A stretch of DNA of 64,000 nt from Impatiens glandulifera (taxonomy: Eukaryota > Streptophyta > Magnoliopsida > Ericales > Balsaminaceae): NCBI RefSeq assembly GCF_907164915.1, contig NC_061862.1, positions 35,341,522 through 35,405,521 of the forward strand, read 5' to 3'. This document shows positions 1-10,397 of this stretch, in pieces. The stretch's first letter is position 1. Each line of letters begins with the position of its first letter. The notes below the pieces were generated by a model. That model was not told where the DNA came from and made no database searches. It saw nothing but the letters and a program-made list of their open reading frames with translations. Both the position numbers and the translations under genes were made by a program.

Positions 1-756
1 AAATTTATTAAAAAATAAATAGTATTAAATTTTATTTAGATTTTTACTTATTTCTTATATTATAAATACTGTTTATTTTTTTAAATAATCTTATGTTTAT
101 AAATAATTTTAAATTAAACTTATATTTATCACTAATTCATAAACAAACATGTATATTTTGTTTATTTCTATTAAATTTAAATTTTGAATTAGTATTAAAT
201 AACAAACCAATATTTGAGAAAGTAGATTGAATTATTTAACAACAATCATGATTTCTTTAAAATAATGGTGTATTTTTTTTAAAATTGAAATTGTACCTAA
301 ATTATTTGGTTCTTTTTTACTATTTTAATTGAATTATTTAAATAACTCAAACTAATTAAATATATTTTTTTTATTTATTAAAATATTTAATTTATTATAT
401 AAAATACTAAAATATTATATATTTTAAATTATTATTTATTATTTTATTATATATTAATAACATTTAAGTCATTTTATCAAAAAAAAAAAAAAAAAAAAAA
501 AAATATTTATCTCATCAAATTTTCACTAATTTTTATTTTATTAATTTATAATATTTTTTAAGAAATATTATAAACATATAATATACTAATATTAAAAATA
601 AAAAAATAATAGTAATTTAACCTATAACTTTAATTAAGTTGGTAACATAATAATGTGTCACTAATAAAAAAACACAAATAAAAAAATCACTCATTAATAA
701 TTATTTGGTCTTTTAAATTGAAAGTAAGGTGAATGTAACTTGTAACATTGAAATAA
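1..756. other. AT-rich non-coding DNA
   Basis: No gene seen. It starts with the tail of a satellite-type monomer (TTTATAAATAATTTT near 93, then the ATTCATAAACAAAC block), followed by simple AT-rich DNA with an A-run at 479-503. The equivalent in copy B is 33,924-34,787, where the A-run is short and a segment of about 117 bp is tandemly duplicated near 34,300-34,510. Confidence 0.7.
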
Positions 757-1638
757 TATATATATATAATGATACTTAATTTTTAAAATGTCTGGATTGC
801 CGGGTCGAGAGCTGTGGTTAATTTGGATACTTGGGTCGGATTGTGGGTTGACCCGCCTTTAAATTTAAAACGGTTAAAAATAAAATTAAAAATGCTAGAG
901 GTATGTTTCAAACTTGCAACCTAACAAAACAAATACAACTCTTTAACCAACTAGGCTACAAAGACTTTATATTTTAAATTCAACACCAAATTTGATAAAC
1001 GTGGGACGTTTTAATATTAATATAAGTTCAACTTTTTAACTAACTAATCTATATATATATATATATAATGATGCTTAATTTTTAAAGTGTCCGAATTGCC
1101 GGGTCGAGAGCTGTGGTTAATTTGGATACTTGGGTCGGACTGTGGGTTGACCCGCCTTTAAATTTAAAACGGTTAAAAATAAAATTAAAAATGTTAGAGG
1201 TATGTTTCAAACTTGCAACCTAACAAAACAATTACAACTCTTTAACCAACTAGGCTACAAAGACTTTATATTTTAAATTCAACACCGAATTTGATAAACG
1301 CGGGACGTTTTAATATTAATATAAGTTCAACTTTTTAACTAACTAATCTATATATATATAATGATGCTTAATTTTTAAAGTGTCCGGATTGCCGAGTCGA
1401 GAGCTGTGGTTAATTGGGATACTTGGGTCGGATTGTGGGTTGACCCGCCTTTAAATTTAAAACGGTTAAAAATAAAATTTAAAATGCTAGAGGTATGTTT
1501 CGAACTTGCAACCTAACAAAAACAAGTACAACTTTTTACCAACTAGGATACTAAGACTTTATATTTTAAATTCAACACCAAATTTGATGAACGCGAGACG
1601 TTTTAACATTAATATAAATTCAATTTTTTAACTAACTA
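757..1638. repeat. Three tandem units of about 292-299 bp inside the Helitron
   Basis: Units start at about 757, 1048 and 1347. A fourth shortened unit (1639-1809) diverges after about 100 bp and carries the Helitron 3' end. Each long unit has a TA run, then ATGATGCTTAATTTTTAAAG, a GC-richer block containing GGGTCGGATTGTGGGTTGAC, and a tRNA-like block on the minus strand. The units differ by a few substitutions, so the amplification is not brand new. Because units 2 and 3 start like the element's own 5' end, repeated duplication of the 5' portion is the simplest reading. Confidence 0.85.
905..1550 (-). other. Three tRNA-like A-box/B-box pairs in the Helitron units
   Basis: On the minus strand each long unit has TAGCCTAGTTGG (A-box, 947-958 and 1246-1257; TATCCTAGTTGG at 1539-1550) followed about 40 bp downstream by AGTTTGAAAC or AGTTCGAAAC (B-box, 905-914, 1204-1213, 1497-1506). 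The A-box fits the TRGCNNAGTNGG consensus exactly in the first two units; the B-box is best in the third. No clean cloverleaf can be drawn, so these are tRNA-derived or tRNA-like remnants, possibly from a SINE, and not tRNA genes. Confidence 0.45.
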
Positions 1639-1783
1639 ATATATATATATATATATAATGATGTTGAGTAAATGGATACTTGGGTCGGATTGTGGGTTGA
1701 CCCACTCATAAACTTAAAACGATTAAAAATAAAATTAAAAATGTTATCCGTAATTTTTTTCCACGGTTTTTTATATTATTAAT

Positions 1784-1809
1784 CGTGCAAATGCACGGGT
1801 AAATGCTAG
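1784..1809 (+). other. Helitron 3'-terminal hairpin and CTAG end
   Basis: A six-base-pair perfect stem with an AA loop at 1784-1797 is followed by GGTAAATG and CTAG at 1806-1809. This is the termination signal architecture of plant Helitrons. Confidence 0.8.
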
Positions 1810-4569
1810 TATATATAATAATATGATAAAATTAAATGATATGGTCTCCACGCAGTATAACACTACAAATAAAAAAAAGTCTTTAAGGACTTGTTTAATC
1901 TTAGTTATTTTTTTGATTTTTATCGAACTTAAAAAACTTGTTTGATAAAAAATATATTATTTAAGATTTTTGTAGAATTAATTATAAAAATGTCCTTTTA
2001 TATTAAAATTAAAATTAAAATTAAAATTAATATAATATAATAATTTTTTTTAATATTTTAATTAATTAATTAAGTTATGATGGTTAAAATTATAATAACT
2101 TAATAAAAAATATATTTTTTAAATTAAAAAACCAAAAATACTCAAGATTAAATTATCTTGTTGAAAGTGTGAGTTAGAGAATGTAACAATAAAATTAGTA
2201 ATACTAGATAAACTCTTTATGAAAAAACTTTAAATGAATTCACTTTCTGGAAAATTATATGTAATCAATTTTATTTTTATTTTTGTTAAACTGTGATATT
2301 TGATCTCTTAAAAATCATTCTTATCGTTTAAATTATTTAAGACTTAATTAGTTTAATGATAAAATACAAATTTTGTTAGTGAAATCACGAGTATGAGTCT
2401 TTATATAAAATCAGGACTATAACTTCGACATTGATAAAAATGTGTAACTAATGATTTTTAACAAGTAGTAATGATAAAAAGCTATAAAAGAACAATTCAT
2501 AACAAAAATAAACTTAACCTCTTGCAGTGTAAAGACAAAAACTTTTGTTTTATTTTTTTCTCTCACAAATATTTCACTTATATGGAATCTTCCATAAAAT
2601 GTTTGGACTTGCATAAAATTTATTAAAACTATGTTAAGATATTATATATATAAAAATTAAATTAAATTATATTTTTCTTCAATCAAAATTTCTTCAATAA
2701 AAAGAAGACAAGCCATATCAGATCCAGCTCGTCATCCTTAAGAGATCAATATGACCTTCTTTTTCTTGTCTTCATAATTAAGAGATTAATAGGACCTTTT
2801 TTTTTCTTGCTTCCAAAATAGGTTTTATTTTTAATTTACTCAAATTAAGATAATAACTTGAATTTAAAGGAATCAAACAAGTCCCCCACCTACACTATGA
2901 CAGATTATAGGCTCTTTTCATAAAAAAATAGTTTTTTATTTATTTATTTAAATAATTATGGTACGAAAAGCTTGAACCCATAATTTTGCTATCCAGAATA
3001 CATTTTTTACTAAATTATTATTTAGGTTTAAATTTAAAGCATTTTATTAAATAAGGTTCGAACTTTAAGTTGAATCATTTGGAACTCTAACATGTTTGTA
3101 ATTTGAAGTTTTCCTAATAATGTTCAATAGTCTGTTTTAATTGACATGATTTTATTTTGTTTTTATTTAATTGCCACTTAACATATTATCTGAACTCTTA
3201 AAATAATTTTTTTTATGATAAACTTTCCATATTCTCCATCAAGCTTCGTCTAATCCTCGTTATACACATTTTCTTCTTCAAAACACCACCCTTTCTTAGG
3301 ACCCCACTTTTGTCTAAGTCCTAACCACTAATTATATCATATTCAAATGTCAAAACCAAAATAAAATATTTCCTTTTTCAAGCTTGATAGAATTAAAGGT
3401 CCAAAATAACAAGAGAAAACTTATAAAAAGTAAGAAAAATCAATTAACTAGAAGATTTTATTTCTTCTAGTAATGGTTAAAGCCAAAATAAATACACATG
3501 TGAATTAATAGACTTGTACACAACTCAATACTTTAAAGAAAATACAGTCAAATACAAATTACATATAAAAAAATTTGAAAAAAGGTGGTGCTTTGAAGAA
3601 AATGGGGTTTGATGGAGTAGAAGATGAAGGTCAATGCTAGTAAAAAATGTGAAGGAGGAGAGTTTTTGATTTTAAAAAAGTGTTATTTCAAGGGTCCAAA
3701 TAATATACCAAGTGACAACAGAATGAATGTTCGTTTGAAGAAAAACATGTGATGGTTAAATGTTTAATAGTTTGAACCCTAAATGACTCAACTCATAGTT
3801 CGATTGTATATAGAAAATGGACCATTTTTTATATATATTCTAACACTAAACTATATGAGTTTAATTTTGTATTATTCGTTGTGACGGTTTTCATACTCTT
3901 GTATAAGCTTGTGGGAAATATGGTATTAATATATACAATAAAGTTTACAATATATTTAATTATCATAGGTTAGAATTAGGTATTTAGGTCACCCTAATCA
4001 CGTACTTCTATATTTATATAATATATAGGAGTATAGTATAGATGTGTGTGATATAGTCATAAATAACGTTAATTAATCGATTCTAAAAATATATGATAAT
4101 ATAAGCTATTGACTAGTTTTTTTGCCTTATCTGAAAGATATAATCAAACATGTACCATGCCATATACCTTATCTAAACAATATTCTTTTTATATTTTTTA
4201 AAGGATGAAATTATTTTATTAATCTAATTAATCGATTAAATCACAACTAAATATTAAAAACCTATAAAAAATAATTCAATTCAATTTAGACATTATTTGT
4301 CATAAATAAGACCAGTTAAAAATATTTATCAGAAAAATCACTAATAAAAATAACAACTCAAAACAAGTTTGACACATAAGAGACTCAAAATACTGGTGAA
4401 TCAAGTCATTTTTATGTATTTCACTTGCTGATCAAATAATTTTAGACATTTAAATTATTTTTTGTTATGTGCTGTATCATCGCTTCTTCACTAATATCTA
4501 CATCGTTTTCAATTATTCAGCAAAATATCCAAAGAATATTGGTATATATATATACATGTATTTCTACAC
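1810..4569. other. Non-coding, shared with copy B
   Basis: No gene recognised. The equivalent in B is 34,788-37,250. About 330 bp here (roughly 2575-2905) is missing from B, while B has about 70 bp near 36,590-36,650 that is missing here. The 65-codon open frame on the minus strand at 2417-2614 is low-complexity and not supported by any family or by copy B. Confidence 0.6.
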
Positions 4570-4975
4570 TATTAAAAAAACATTTAGAAAAGATAATGAA
4601 CACACGTGTATATACACATATACACGTGTGTATACACACGTGTGTATACACACGTGTGTATACACACGTGTGTATACACACGTGTATATATACACATGTA
4701 TATATATACATGTATATACGTATATATATATATACATGTATATATATACGTATATATATATACATGTATATATATACGTATATATATATACATGTATATA
4801 TATACGTATATATATACGTATATATATATACATGTATATATATACGTATATATATACGTATATATATACGTATATATATACGTATATATATACGTATATA
4901 TATACGTACACGTACGTGTATATATATATACGTACGTGTATATATATATTAAAAAAACATTTAGAAAAGATAATG
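4570..4975. repeat. 350-bp alternating purine/pyrimidine tract between 29-bp direct repeats
   Basis: From 4600 to 4949 every base alternates purine and pyrimidine without a break: first CA/TG/CG-rich palindromic units built on CACACGTGTGTATA, then TA-rich units with TACGTA and ACATGT. It is flanked by identical 29-bp direct repeats at 4570-4598 and 4947-4975. Copy B has one copy of that 29-mer at about 37,257 and no tract, so 377 bp were gained in A. Alternating R-Y DNA of this kind can adopt Z-form or cruciform structures. Open frames of up to 171 codons in all six frames here are artefacts of the repeat. Confidence 0.9.
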
Positions 4976-5600
4976 GACTATTAATATTAAATCATTAACA
5001 TTTTTAACCACTATAAATATAATAGTTGGTTAAAAAGAATCAATCATGTATTCATGTCATATATGTATATATATAATATAATTTGTCATCCTATAAAAAA
5101 AAATATATACTTAAAATTCATTATCAAAACTTATAGTTATCATTTCAACTTCATTCATTCATGCTATAAAGACTATTTCATAAACAAATGATAATACAGT
5201 TTCTTTTTCTACAATTGTGGGATTTGGTTTGTTTTAACCAATTTTACTTAAAAAAAAAGTTTTTATCATTATTCAAACCCTCTAGCTATAACTTTAATTT
5301 TTGCCCATTAAAATAGTAGATGATCGGCCCCATCATCCATGGAAGTTGTATTTGACCATTTCCTTTTTCTTTTACTTATTGTCCATATTTAAATTAGAAC
5401 AATTTGTATTTTAAAAAATAGTAAAGAATACTATCAATTTCCGTTTATAATTAAACCGAACATATAATTTGTTAAAATAAAGAAAAGAAAAATAATAAAT
5501 ATAAAGTAAAATAATATAATGCAAGGGTAAGATATTTGTATAGAGTATTACTGACTAGGCATATACCATGGCGAGCTCTAGTTTGATCTAAGGTCCCTAA
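4976..5600. other. Non-coding spacer
   Basis: No gene seen. Ordinary AT-rich intergenic sequence, colinear with copy B at 37,835-38,460. It leads into the promoter-like segment. Confidence 0.6.
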
Positions 5601-5765
5601 CTGGACTAATATATGTTTGGTAGATGTTAATATGAGCCCATTAAAAATATTATGGGCCCAAATTTGATAGCTCGAATTCCGAGCTGATTTTTGTTATTGT
5701 ATTTATATTATTTATAAGAGGGTTGAGGAAGGCAACGACCGACACTAAGAGAGAAACAAAAAATC
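5601..5765 (+). promoter_or_regulatory. Promoter-like segment upstream of a CT-rich leader
   Basis: GCCCA at 5636-5640 and TGGGCCCA at 5653-5660 form a pair of opposed GGCCCA/TGGGCC (site II type) motifs. A TATA-like TTTATAAG follows at 5711-5718, then a purine-rich stretch, and ACGTGGC (G-box/ABRE core) at 5768-5774. The order and spacing resemble a plant core promoter. The site II pair and the ABRE core are kept in copy B (38,504-38,530 and 38,675-38,681). No intact gene follows, so this may be a stranded promoter fragment. Confidence 0.35.
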
Positions 5766-6120
5766 CGACGTGGCATGTCACATGTCTATCACGGTGGAGG
5801 AAAAAAAAATGAAAATGCGTTTCCCGCTCATCAAAAAAAGTCTCTCTACCAGTCGTGTCTCCTTCGTTTCTTCTTCTTCTATTCTTGTTGCTATTCCTTT
5901 GCTCTCACGTTCTTCTTCTTCACTTCCGGCTGGTGGATCTTCCATTGCTTGCGCTCTTCTTATTGCCTTTCGGTTACTCTTACGTTTGGTCTTTACTAGT
6001 CACGTCTCTTCGTTTGTGCAAACCAAAATGACAAAAATAGGGTTTCCAAAGCTCAATTTCATTTAAGTTTTTCAAGCTTCAAATTTTACGTTTTATTTGT
6101 ATTTTTTTAAGCTTTACATT
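5766..6120 (+). pseudogene. Gene-leader-like segment with open frames of 74-98 codons
   Basis: A CT-rich stretch (about 5840-5990) lies inside overlapping open frames at 5770-6066 (98 codons) and 5775-5999 (74 codons). The longer product would be Ser/Leu-rich with runs such as SSSSILVAIPLLSRSSSSL, composition expected from translated CT-rich leader DNA. I recognise no family. In copy B indels change the frame (38,594-39,019), which argues against selection on the peptide. It is best read as a 5' UTR or first exon remnant belonging to the promoter-like segment, though an expressed small protein cannot be excluded. Confidence 0.3.
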
Positions 6121-6309
6121 TATCTCTAATTTGATTATCACAAATCACATATAGAAATCATATAATAGAAACATTCTTCAACTAATTTAGTAATTAAATT
6201 ATTAAAATAATATCAAAAAATCAAAATTATGTTAAACGGATAAAAAACATATAATAATATCAAAGAAAATATTAGACGAAACAAAAAATGAATTAAATGG
6301 ACAAAAAAA

Positions 6310-7080
6310 TTTAAATGTTTCACAAGTATGTTAAACGGGCCAAAACATGTTAAACATGTCAAAAACGTATAAAACGTGTCAAAAGTGTCAAGACATGTTA
6401 AATGTGTCGTTAAACATGTCAAACCATGTAAAATGTGCCAAAAATATGTTAAATGTGCTAAAAACTTGTTAAAACTTGTTAAATGTGTTAAACGTGCGAA
6501 AAAAGTATTAAATGTGTCAAAACATGTTAAACGTGTTAAAATGTCAAAAACATGTTAAACGTGCCAAAAACGTGAAAGACATGGAAAACGTGCCAAAAAT
6601 ATGAAAAACATGTTAAATGTGCCAAAACGTGTTTAATGTGCTAAAAATATGTTAAACGTGCCAAAAATATGATAAATATGTCAAAACGTGTTAAACGTGC
6701 CAAAAACGTGTTAATGATATTAAAAACGTGTTAAACATGCCAAAAATGTGTAAAACTTGTGAAAAATGTGTTAAATATGCCAAAAATGTGTTAAACGTGC
6801 CAAAAACGTGAAAAACATGTTAAACATGTGAAAAACATGTTAAACGCGTGTTAAACATGCCAAAAACGTGAAAAACGTGTTAAATATGTCAAAATGAGTG
6901 AAAAATATGTTAAACGTATTGAAAATATCAAAAACGTGAAAAACATGTTAAACGTGTGAAAATGTATTTTTAGTGTGAAAACGTGTTAAACATGTCAAAA
7001 ACGTGAAAAACGTGTTAAACGTGTATAAACGTGTTAAACATGTCAAAAACGTGTTAAACGTGCTAAAAATGTGAAAACAT
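6310..7080. repeat. Minisatellite of degenerate decamers with ACGTG/ACATG cores
   Basis: Dozens of units of about 10 bp, typically TTAAACGTGT, CAAAAACGTG or CATGTTAAAC, run without a gene. The unit keeps a CRTG core after an A-run and alternates so that a 20-bp period (TTAAACGTGCCAAAAACGTG) is often visible. The tract is very dense in ACGTG, the core of bZIP/bHLH binding sites, and in ACATGT palindromes. In copy B the tract is split by the LTR element after GTTAA (empty site here at 6397-6401). Confidence 0.85.
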
Positions 7081-7327
7081 ATTTAAGAGATTAACATTTT
7101 GAACCGATATTTTATTTTTGAATTTAGGAAGTTAAAATGTCGAACCAATATTTTTATTTTTAATATATTAAGTTAACGTGTTGAATTGATATATTTTCAA
7201 TGAAAATCGAAACTTAAAAAAATCCTTATCTATCATAATTAGTTTTTTGAAACTAATATTTTAATAAAATAGATAATATATATTAAAATTATTTTTATTA
7301 TATTTTATTTTATAAACATAAAAAATA

Positions 7328-7542
7328 AGATTGAATTACAATTCTATAATTTTTTCAAACATAAGAATTGAGATTGAATTACAATTCTATAATTTTTCCA
7401 AACATAAGAATTGAGATTGAATTACAATTCTATAATTTTTTCAAACATAAGAATTGGGATTGAATTACAATTCTATAATTTTTCCAAACATAAGAATTGG
7501 GATTGAATTACAATTCTATAATTTTTTCAAACATAAGAATTG
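7328..7542. repeat. 43-bp tandem repeat, five copies
   Basis: Units begin at 7328, 7371, 7414, 7457 and 7500, each containing TTGAATTACAATTCTATAAT and CAAACATAAGAATTG. The AGAATTG and CAATTCT segments can pair between neighbours. Copy B has only two units (45,255-45,340), so the array changed length after the duplication. Confidence 0.9.
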
Positions 7543-7605
7543 AATTGTAATTCAATGCCAATTCTCATGGAATTGGAATTGAGATTCCAATTCCAATTCC
7601 AATTC
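7536..7605. repeat. Nested inverted repeats built on GGAATTGGAAT
   Basis: AGAATTG (7536) pairs with CAATTCT ending near 7567. A perfect stem GGAATTGGAAT / ATTCCAATTCC with a TGAG loop follows at 7569-7594, then more CAATTCC units and CACTGATCCAAACATA. Together with the 43-bp array this resembles the end of a MITE or other small inverted-repeat element, but I could not find a target duplication. It is kept in copy B, with substitutions, at about 45,334-45,415. Confidence 0.5.
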
Positions 7606-9464
7606 CACTGATCCAAACATACGATGATGTTTCAAAAATTAAATATTACAACTAGTACAAGTTCACCTTAAATGCACTTGTGGATAGTGCTCTAAAGTGG
7701 CATGAAAATAATTAAGTGATGACGATTAAAATTATAATAATATAATAAATAATATATTTTTTAAATTTAAGAAAAACAAAAATACTCTAAATTATATTAT
7801 CTCGAAAGGGTGAGTTAGAGAAGGTAACAATAATATCAGTAATACAAAATAAACTTCCTTATGAAACAACTTCAAATGAATTCCCTTTCTTAAAAATGAT
7901 ATGTAATCAATTTTTTATTTTTATTTTAAACCTTGATATTTAATCTCATAAGTCTTAAGAACTATTCTTATCGCTTAAACTATTAATGACGTAATTAGTT
8001 CAGTGATAAAGCACACAAATTTTGTTCGTAAAATCACGAGCTTAAGTCTTTATATAAAAACGGGACAAAACTACGACTTAGACATAAGATAGAAATTTGT
8101 ACCTAATGATTTTTAATATAGTAATGAATAATGATGAACAAGCTATAAACGAACAAGCCATCAAAAGATAAACGTGACCCTCTTGGTAGAGTGAAGACAA
8201 AAACTTTTGTTTTGTTTTTTGTCTCACAAATATTTCACTATATGAAATCTTCCATAAAATATTTGGACTTGCATAAAATTTATTAAAACTATGTTAAGAT
8301 ATTACATTTAGATAAATTAAATTAGATTTTTTTTTTAACAATCCAAAATTTCTTCAATAGAAACAGGTTAGCAAGACAAGCCATATCAGATTCAAATCTT
8401 CATCCTAAAGAAATCAATAATACCTCATTTTTCGTGCCTCCAAAATAGTAAGAAACTATTATATATATATATATATAAATTAAATTTAACAATAAGAATG
8501 GATCTAGCAATTAAAATGTTTGTGGTATAACTTACAAGACTAAAATGACAATAGACAATGTTGATATATATATATATTTTATATATATATATAAGGATTA
8601 AAAAAAATGAATTGAGATGAATTGTTAATAATGTATATTTCAAAAAGAATGAAACTAAATTGACAATGTTATCGTAACAAATATGCATAAAAATGTGAGA
8701 GAGTAAGAATGTGTTGAGATGAATTGTTAATAATGTATAATTCAAAGAGAATGTAACTAAATTGACAAAATTGATAACAAATATGCATAAAAATGTGAGA
8801 GAATGTATTGTTGCTTAAAAATCATTAAACAAAGAAGTATTTTGATTCAATTATGTTTATTTATAAAATAATATTTATTTAATTATATGTATATATATAT
8901 ATATATTTATTATGTTTAAATATTGTTCAAACATTTATCATATAATATATAATAATAAAACAATTTTAAATTTGATACAACAAATTTTAAAAATATTTTA
9001 ATTATATTTTTTTGTATTATTTTTTATTATATATAAAAATAAAATTATATATATATATTAAATTATTAATATTATATAACTTAATCTAAAAAATTAAAAA
9101 ATTGAAATTATAATAAAAACTCATATTTTGTATTAATTTAATAAAATATTAAGTTTTAAATTTTGAAATTTGACTTGATGAGATCTAGGAAAGATATTTA
9201 AGAAAGATTCTCAATCAATGTCTTGGAACAGAAAATTCCCAAAAAAAATCAAGACAATTAAAAGAAAATTTTAACAGAAAATTCCTAAAATTAAAAAAGT
9301 AAATCTTAAAAGAAAGCCAAAAACCAAGAAAATTAAAACCTAAATCTTAAGGAAATCTAAAACCTATCTATATCTATAAGATATAAGATGAACTCTCTCT
9401 TTCTATGCACCGTATATAGCCGTCTTCATTGGGCTCGCTTGAAGTTGCGCCTAGAAATCAAACG
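7606..9464. other. Non-coding, with a segment missing from copy B
   Basis: No gene seen. TA runs lie at about 8460-8476, 8566-8592 and 8886-8904. The stretch between about 8475 and 9052 is absent from copy B, where a single TA run (about 46,226-46,252) joins the flanks; loss or gain between TA tracts is likely. The 106-codon minus-strand open frame at 8425-8745 lies in this low-complexity DNA and has no recognisable content. The last 100 bases have a TATA-like ACCGTATATAGCC at about 9409. Confidence 0.6.
8612..8813. repeat. 102-bp tandem duplication
   Basis: Two copies of a unit starting TTGAGATGAATTGTTAATAA at 8612 and 8714, with scattered substitutions. It lies within the segment that copy B lacks. 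Confidence 0.8.
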
Positions 9465-9677
9465 ATGAACTCTCTTTCATGTCTATTCCTCTTCTCCATC
9501 GTCACTGCGTTAGGGTTGAAGCAGTCTTCCATGTCTATTCCTCTTCTCCATCATCATTGCGTTAGGGTTGAAGCAGGTCATTCGGTCAAACCAGTTAATG
9601 ATCTTCACGATCATATTAACAGAACTACTCTTCGGATTGGGTATCTGGTCTCGGCGGTCGCTTCGGTTGATGAATAG
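9465..9677 (+). pseudogene. Signal-peptide-like first exon of the mosaic, copy A
   Basis: An ATG at 9465 opens 70 codons. The N-terminus reads MNSLSCLFLFSIVTALGLKQ, which has the n-region and hydrophobic core of a secretory signal peptide. The rest matches no family I know. A 52-bp internal tandem duplication (9479-9530 and 9531-9575) repeats part of the leader. In copy B a 2-bp insertion after the fourth codon shifts the frame and stops it after 16 codons, so the frame is not preserved. It lies 185 bp upstream of the GH17 fragment and may be the signal exon of the same ancestral gene, or an unrelated captured exon. Treated as broken. Confidence 0.4.
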
Positions 9678-9861
9678 GACTCTTGGATTTGGTAGTATTA
9701 TGGATCGCGGATCGCTTTCCCTCTACTGATTTTGGTTAGTTCTGTTCTTCTCTTTTCCGTTTGTATTGTTTTATATATGCTTTTACTCATTAGTCTGTGT
9801 TTGATTGTTTCAGTTTCTTTGTTTATTTATTTGTTGTTGTAAGTTTGGCCAATGATATTCC

Positions 9862-10359
9862 TTGCATACCGAGTTCATCTGGAACCCATCTGGAACCCTG
9901 GAGAAGGCGGGTTTTGGGAAAACAGAGGTGATTGTTTCAGAAACAGGGTGGGCTTCTAAAGGTGATGCGAATGAAGTTGGGGCGAATGCTAGGACTTATA
10001 ATAAAAATCTACGAAAGAGATTGTTGAAGAAGAAGGGTACTCCTTATAGGCCGAAGAGAACTGTGAAGGGATATGTTTTCTCATTGTTTAATGAGAATCT
10101 GAAACCGGGTCCTACTTCTGAGAGGAATTTCGGATTGTTTAAGGCTGATGGAAGTACTGCTTATGATATTGGGTTTAGGGGTCTTGTACCCTCTTCGGGT
10201 TCGTCATTTAAGATTAAGGTTAGTATTTATTGTTCTTTAATCATTAACTTGTCTTTTTTTCTATTATATACTTATCCAATGTAGAATTTCAGGTTCGACG
10301 GTTGGACAAACATGGCGGCATGGGCTATGGCCACTCTGTTTCTCATTCATTTCAGTTAG
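9862..10359 (+). pseudogene. Glucan endo-1,3-beta-glucosidase (GH17) C-terminal fragment, copy A
   Basis: The family hydrolyses 1,3-beta-glucan in the cell wall. Only the 3' end is present. Exon 9862-10218 (119 codons) contains VIVSETGWASKGD, where the E of SETGW is the catalytic nucleophile in GH17, then NARTYNKNLRKRL, GTPYRPKR and the conserved FNENLKPGPTSERNFGLF. A phase-0 intron follows (10219-10284, 66 bp), then 24 codons ending AWAMATLFLIHFS, a hydrophobic tail like a GPI-anchor signal. Roughly the first two thirds of the enzyme, including the acid/base region, is absent, and GATPENARTY of typical members is shortened to GANARTY. Intron length is 14 bp less than in copy B. With no proper start it cannot make an active enzyme. 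The 3' frame is nevertheless open and nearly identical in both copies. Confidence 0.85.
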
Positions 10360-10397
10360 AATCAATAATACATTGTAATTTTTATTTGTTCATTTTA

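Larger units (their letters stand above)
757..1809 (+). mobile_element. Non-autonomous Helitron
   Basis: Present in copy A only; the empty site in copy B lies between A34,787 and T34,788. The insertion sits exactly between A756 and T1810, the A/T target that Helitrons use. The 3' end has the diagnostic arrangement: a perfect hairpin CGTGCA-AA-TGCACG (1784-1797), then 8 nt, then terminal CTAG. The 5' end is less clear because it lies in a TA run; internal repeat units begin TCTATATATA, which fits a Helitron 5' TC end. It has no Rep/helicase coding, so it needs proteins supplied in trans. The body contains three long tandem units and one short unit leading into the 3' end. Confidence 0.8.

Noticed and set aside
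4467..4998. Open frames of 69-171 codons on both strands over the alternating tract
   Set aside because: They translate a dinucleotide-like repeat ([15 protein letters not shown]) in all frames at once; there is no protein signal.
6213..6558. Frames over the ACRTG minisatellite (for example KHVKRVKMSKTC repeats; antisense HLTCLDTFDTF)
   Set aside because: Decamer repeats read in three frames give an apparent 30-bp peptide period; indels between units destroy any common frame.
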